NCBI GenBank assembly: GCA_003541445.1
Contig: DPMO01000176.1
Location: 1 to 5,751 of the forward strand
Direction of reading: 5' to 3'
Length of the DNA stretch: 5,751 nt
Origin: Clostridiales bacterium
Lineage (GTDB): Bacteria; Bacillota; Sulfobacillia; UBA995; UBA9673
In this document: piece after piece, positions 4,641-5,751 of the stretch
How positions within the stretch are numbered: position 1 is the stretch's first letter
Layout of the letters: each line of letters begins with the position of its first letter
Translations under genes and position numbers: made by a program
Notes under the pieces: generated by a model
Database searches by the model: none
Told to the model about the DNA's origin: nothing
The model's input: only the letters and a program-made list of their open reading frames with translations

Positions 4641-5751
4641 ATGACCACCGGCGACGTGAAGGACCCCGGCCTCGCCCCGGCCGGGGAGCGGCGCATCGCC
4701 TGGGCCTGGGCCGACATGCCGGTCCTGCGGAGCATACGGGAGAGGTGGGCCTCGGAGAAGCCCCTCGCTGGCTTCCGGGTCGCGGCCTGCCTCCACGTCA
4801 CGGCCGAGACGGCGAACCTGGTGCTCACCCTCAAGGAGGGCGGGGCCGAGGTCGCCCTGTGCGCCTCGAACCCCCTCAGCACCCAGGACGACGTGGCCGC
4901 GGCCCTCGCCGTGACCTACGGCCTTCCGACCTTCGCCGTCCGCGGTGAGGACGCCGGCACCTACTACCGCCACATCGCCGCCGTCCTCGACACCCGGCCC
5001 GACTTCACCATGGACGACGGGGCCGACCTGGTCTCGACCCTCCACCAGGAGCGGCCGGAGCTCATCGCCGGCCCGGAGGCCCTCGCCTCCCCGCCCGGGG
5101 GCGGAGTGAGGGCCGGGACCGAGGAGACCACGACCGGGGTCATCCGCCTCCGGGCCATGGCCGCCGACGGCGCCCTGCGCTACCCTGTCGTGGCCGTCAA
5201 CGACGCCCGGACCAAGCACTGGTTCGACAACCGCTACGGCACCGGCCAGTCCACCCTCGACGGCCTCCTCCGGGCCACCAACCGTCTCCTCGCCGGGTCG
5301 GTCTTCGTCGTCGTCGGCTACGGGTGGGTGGGCCGCGGCATCGCCGCGCGCGCCGCCGGCATGGGCGCCAGGGTCTGCGTCGTCGAGGCCGACCCGCTCC
5401 GCGCCCTGGAGGCGGCGATGGACGGCTTTCTGGCCACGGACATGGACGAGGCGGCCGGGCTCGGGGACTTCTTCGTCACCGCCACGGGCAACCGGCACGT
5501 CATCGACAGGGCGCACTTCGAGAGGATGAAGGACGGGGCCATCCTCGCCAACGCCGGCCACTTCAACGTGGAGATAAACATCCCGGCCCTGGCCGCGCTC
5601 GCCGTCTCCACGCGGGAGGCGCGCCCCGGGGTCGTCGAGTACGTCCTGCCCGGCGGCCGGCGCCTGTACCTCGTCGCGGAGGGGCGTCTGGTCAACCTCG
5701 CCGCGGCGGAGGGGCATCCCGCGGCCGTCATGGACATGAGCTTCGCCAACC
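4641..5751 (+). CDS. ahcY: S-adenosyl-L-homocysteine hydrolase (adenosylhomocysteinase), 3' end outside the window
   Basis: AhcY splits S-adenosylhomocysteine into adenosine and homocysteine, using tightly bound NAD, and so relieves product inhibition of methyltransferases. The window holds 370 residues with no stop. Family landmarks are [11 protein letters not shown] (50-60, His52 and Thr54), [13 protein letters not shown] (77-89), MDDGADL (124-130), EETTTGV (161-167), and the catalytic segment [18 protein letters not shown] (187-204) with Lys192, Asp196 and Asn197. The NAD fold starts [11 protein letters not shown] with Gly226, Gly228 and Gly231, and Glu249 closes the second strand. NAGHFNVEI (304-312) reads Asn where many relatives have Asp (GHFDVEI). 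The DNRYGTGQS form and compact spacing are those of the shorter thermophile/archaeal-like class, about 405-425 residues, so roughly 35-55 C-terminal residues, including the Lys/Tyr that contact NAD of the neighbouring subunit, are missing here. The gene is divergent from the phosphohexomutase, with repeats and hairpins in its upstream region. Confidence 0.97.
   Translation, partial: MTTGDVKDPGLAPAGERRIAWAWADMPVLRSIRERWASEKPLAGFRVAACLHVTAETANLVLTLKEGGAEVALCASNPLSTQDDVAAALAVTYGLPTFAVRGEDAGTYYRHIAAVLDTRPDFTMDDGADLVSTLHQERPELIAGPEALASPPGGGVRAGTEETTTGVIRLRAMAADGALRYPVVAVNDARTKHWFDNRYGTGQSTLDGLLRATNRLLAGSVFVVVGYGWVGRGIAARAAGMGARVCVVEADPLRALEAAMDGFLATDMDEAAGLGDFFVTATGNRHVIDRAHFERMKDGAILANAGHFNVEINIPALAALAVSTREARPGVVEYVLPGGRRLYLVAEGRLVNLAAAEGHPAAVMDMSFAN

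Noticed and set aside
2758..4644. 628-residue plus-strand open frame
   Set aside because: It lies antisense to the phosphohexomutase, whose active-site motifs are all on the minus strand. It has no motifs and a shadow-type composition.
4470..5717. 415-residue minus-strand open frame
   Set aside because: It is antisense to ahcY, which shows unmistakable conserved motifs on the plus strand.
1..5751. CRISPR array, transposon ends, tRNA or rRNA
   Set aside because: No spaced repeat series, transposase motif, terminal inverted repeats around a gene, or tRNA-like cloverleaf was seen on either strand.

Overview
The window looks like chromosomal DNA from a high-GC, Gram-positive-type bacterium, most plausibly a deep-branching thermophilic or clostridial-type Bacillota (Firmicutes). 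This is an inference from four things: very high G+C with G/C-rich third codon positions; an extracellular sugar-type binding lipoprotein; a secreted protein with a copper-amine-oxidase-like N-terminal (PF07833-type) repeat domain, which is typical of Bacillota envelope proteins; and a short-form S-adenosylhomocysteine hydrolase of the kind found in thermophiles and archaea. No species can be named from the sequence alone.

Layout, left to right. Bases 1-206 hold the 5' flank of the first clear gene and a possible divergent minus-strand ORF that runs off the left edge (low confidence). Bases 207-1652 (+) encode a family-1 ABC-transporter substrate-binding lipoprotein. Bases 1653-1819 are an intergenic gap with an AT-richer promoter-like patch and what seems to be the displaced start of the next gene. 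Bases 1820-2782 (+) encode a secreted two-part protein: a PF07833-type domain followed by a permuted papain-like (YiiX/C92-type) hydrolase domain. Its signal peptide appears to be split by a single-base deletion. A strong hairpin at 2825-2853 separates this gene from a convergent phosphomannomutase/phosphoglucomutase gene, 4353-2860 (-). A 287-base divergent intergenic region (4354-4640) follows. It contains a run of very GC-rich hairpins and, closer to the last gene, a 22-bp tandem repeat folded into a larger dyad. From 4641 to the right edge (+) is ahcY, S-adenosylhomocysteine hydrolase, cut off by the window end.

The genes do not form one operon. The two left genes are export/envelope functions (nutrient capture and a cell-surface hydrolase). 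The mutase supplies sugar-1-phosphates for glycans and envelope polymers. AhcY recycles the by-product of SAM-dependent methylation. The left half can loosely be called envelope and carbohydrate related, and the right edge starts a housekeeping methyl-cycle gene. I found no defence system, CRISPR array, RNA gene or mobile element. The points most worth checking are the frameshifted signal peptide, the architecture of the secreted hydrolase, and the repeat/hairpin structure in the ahcY leader.
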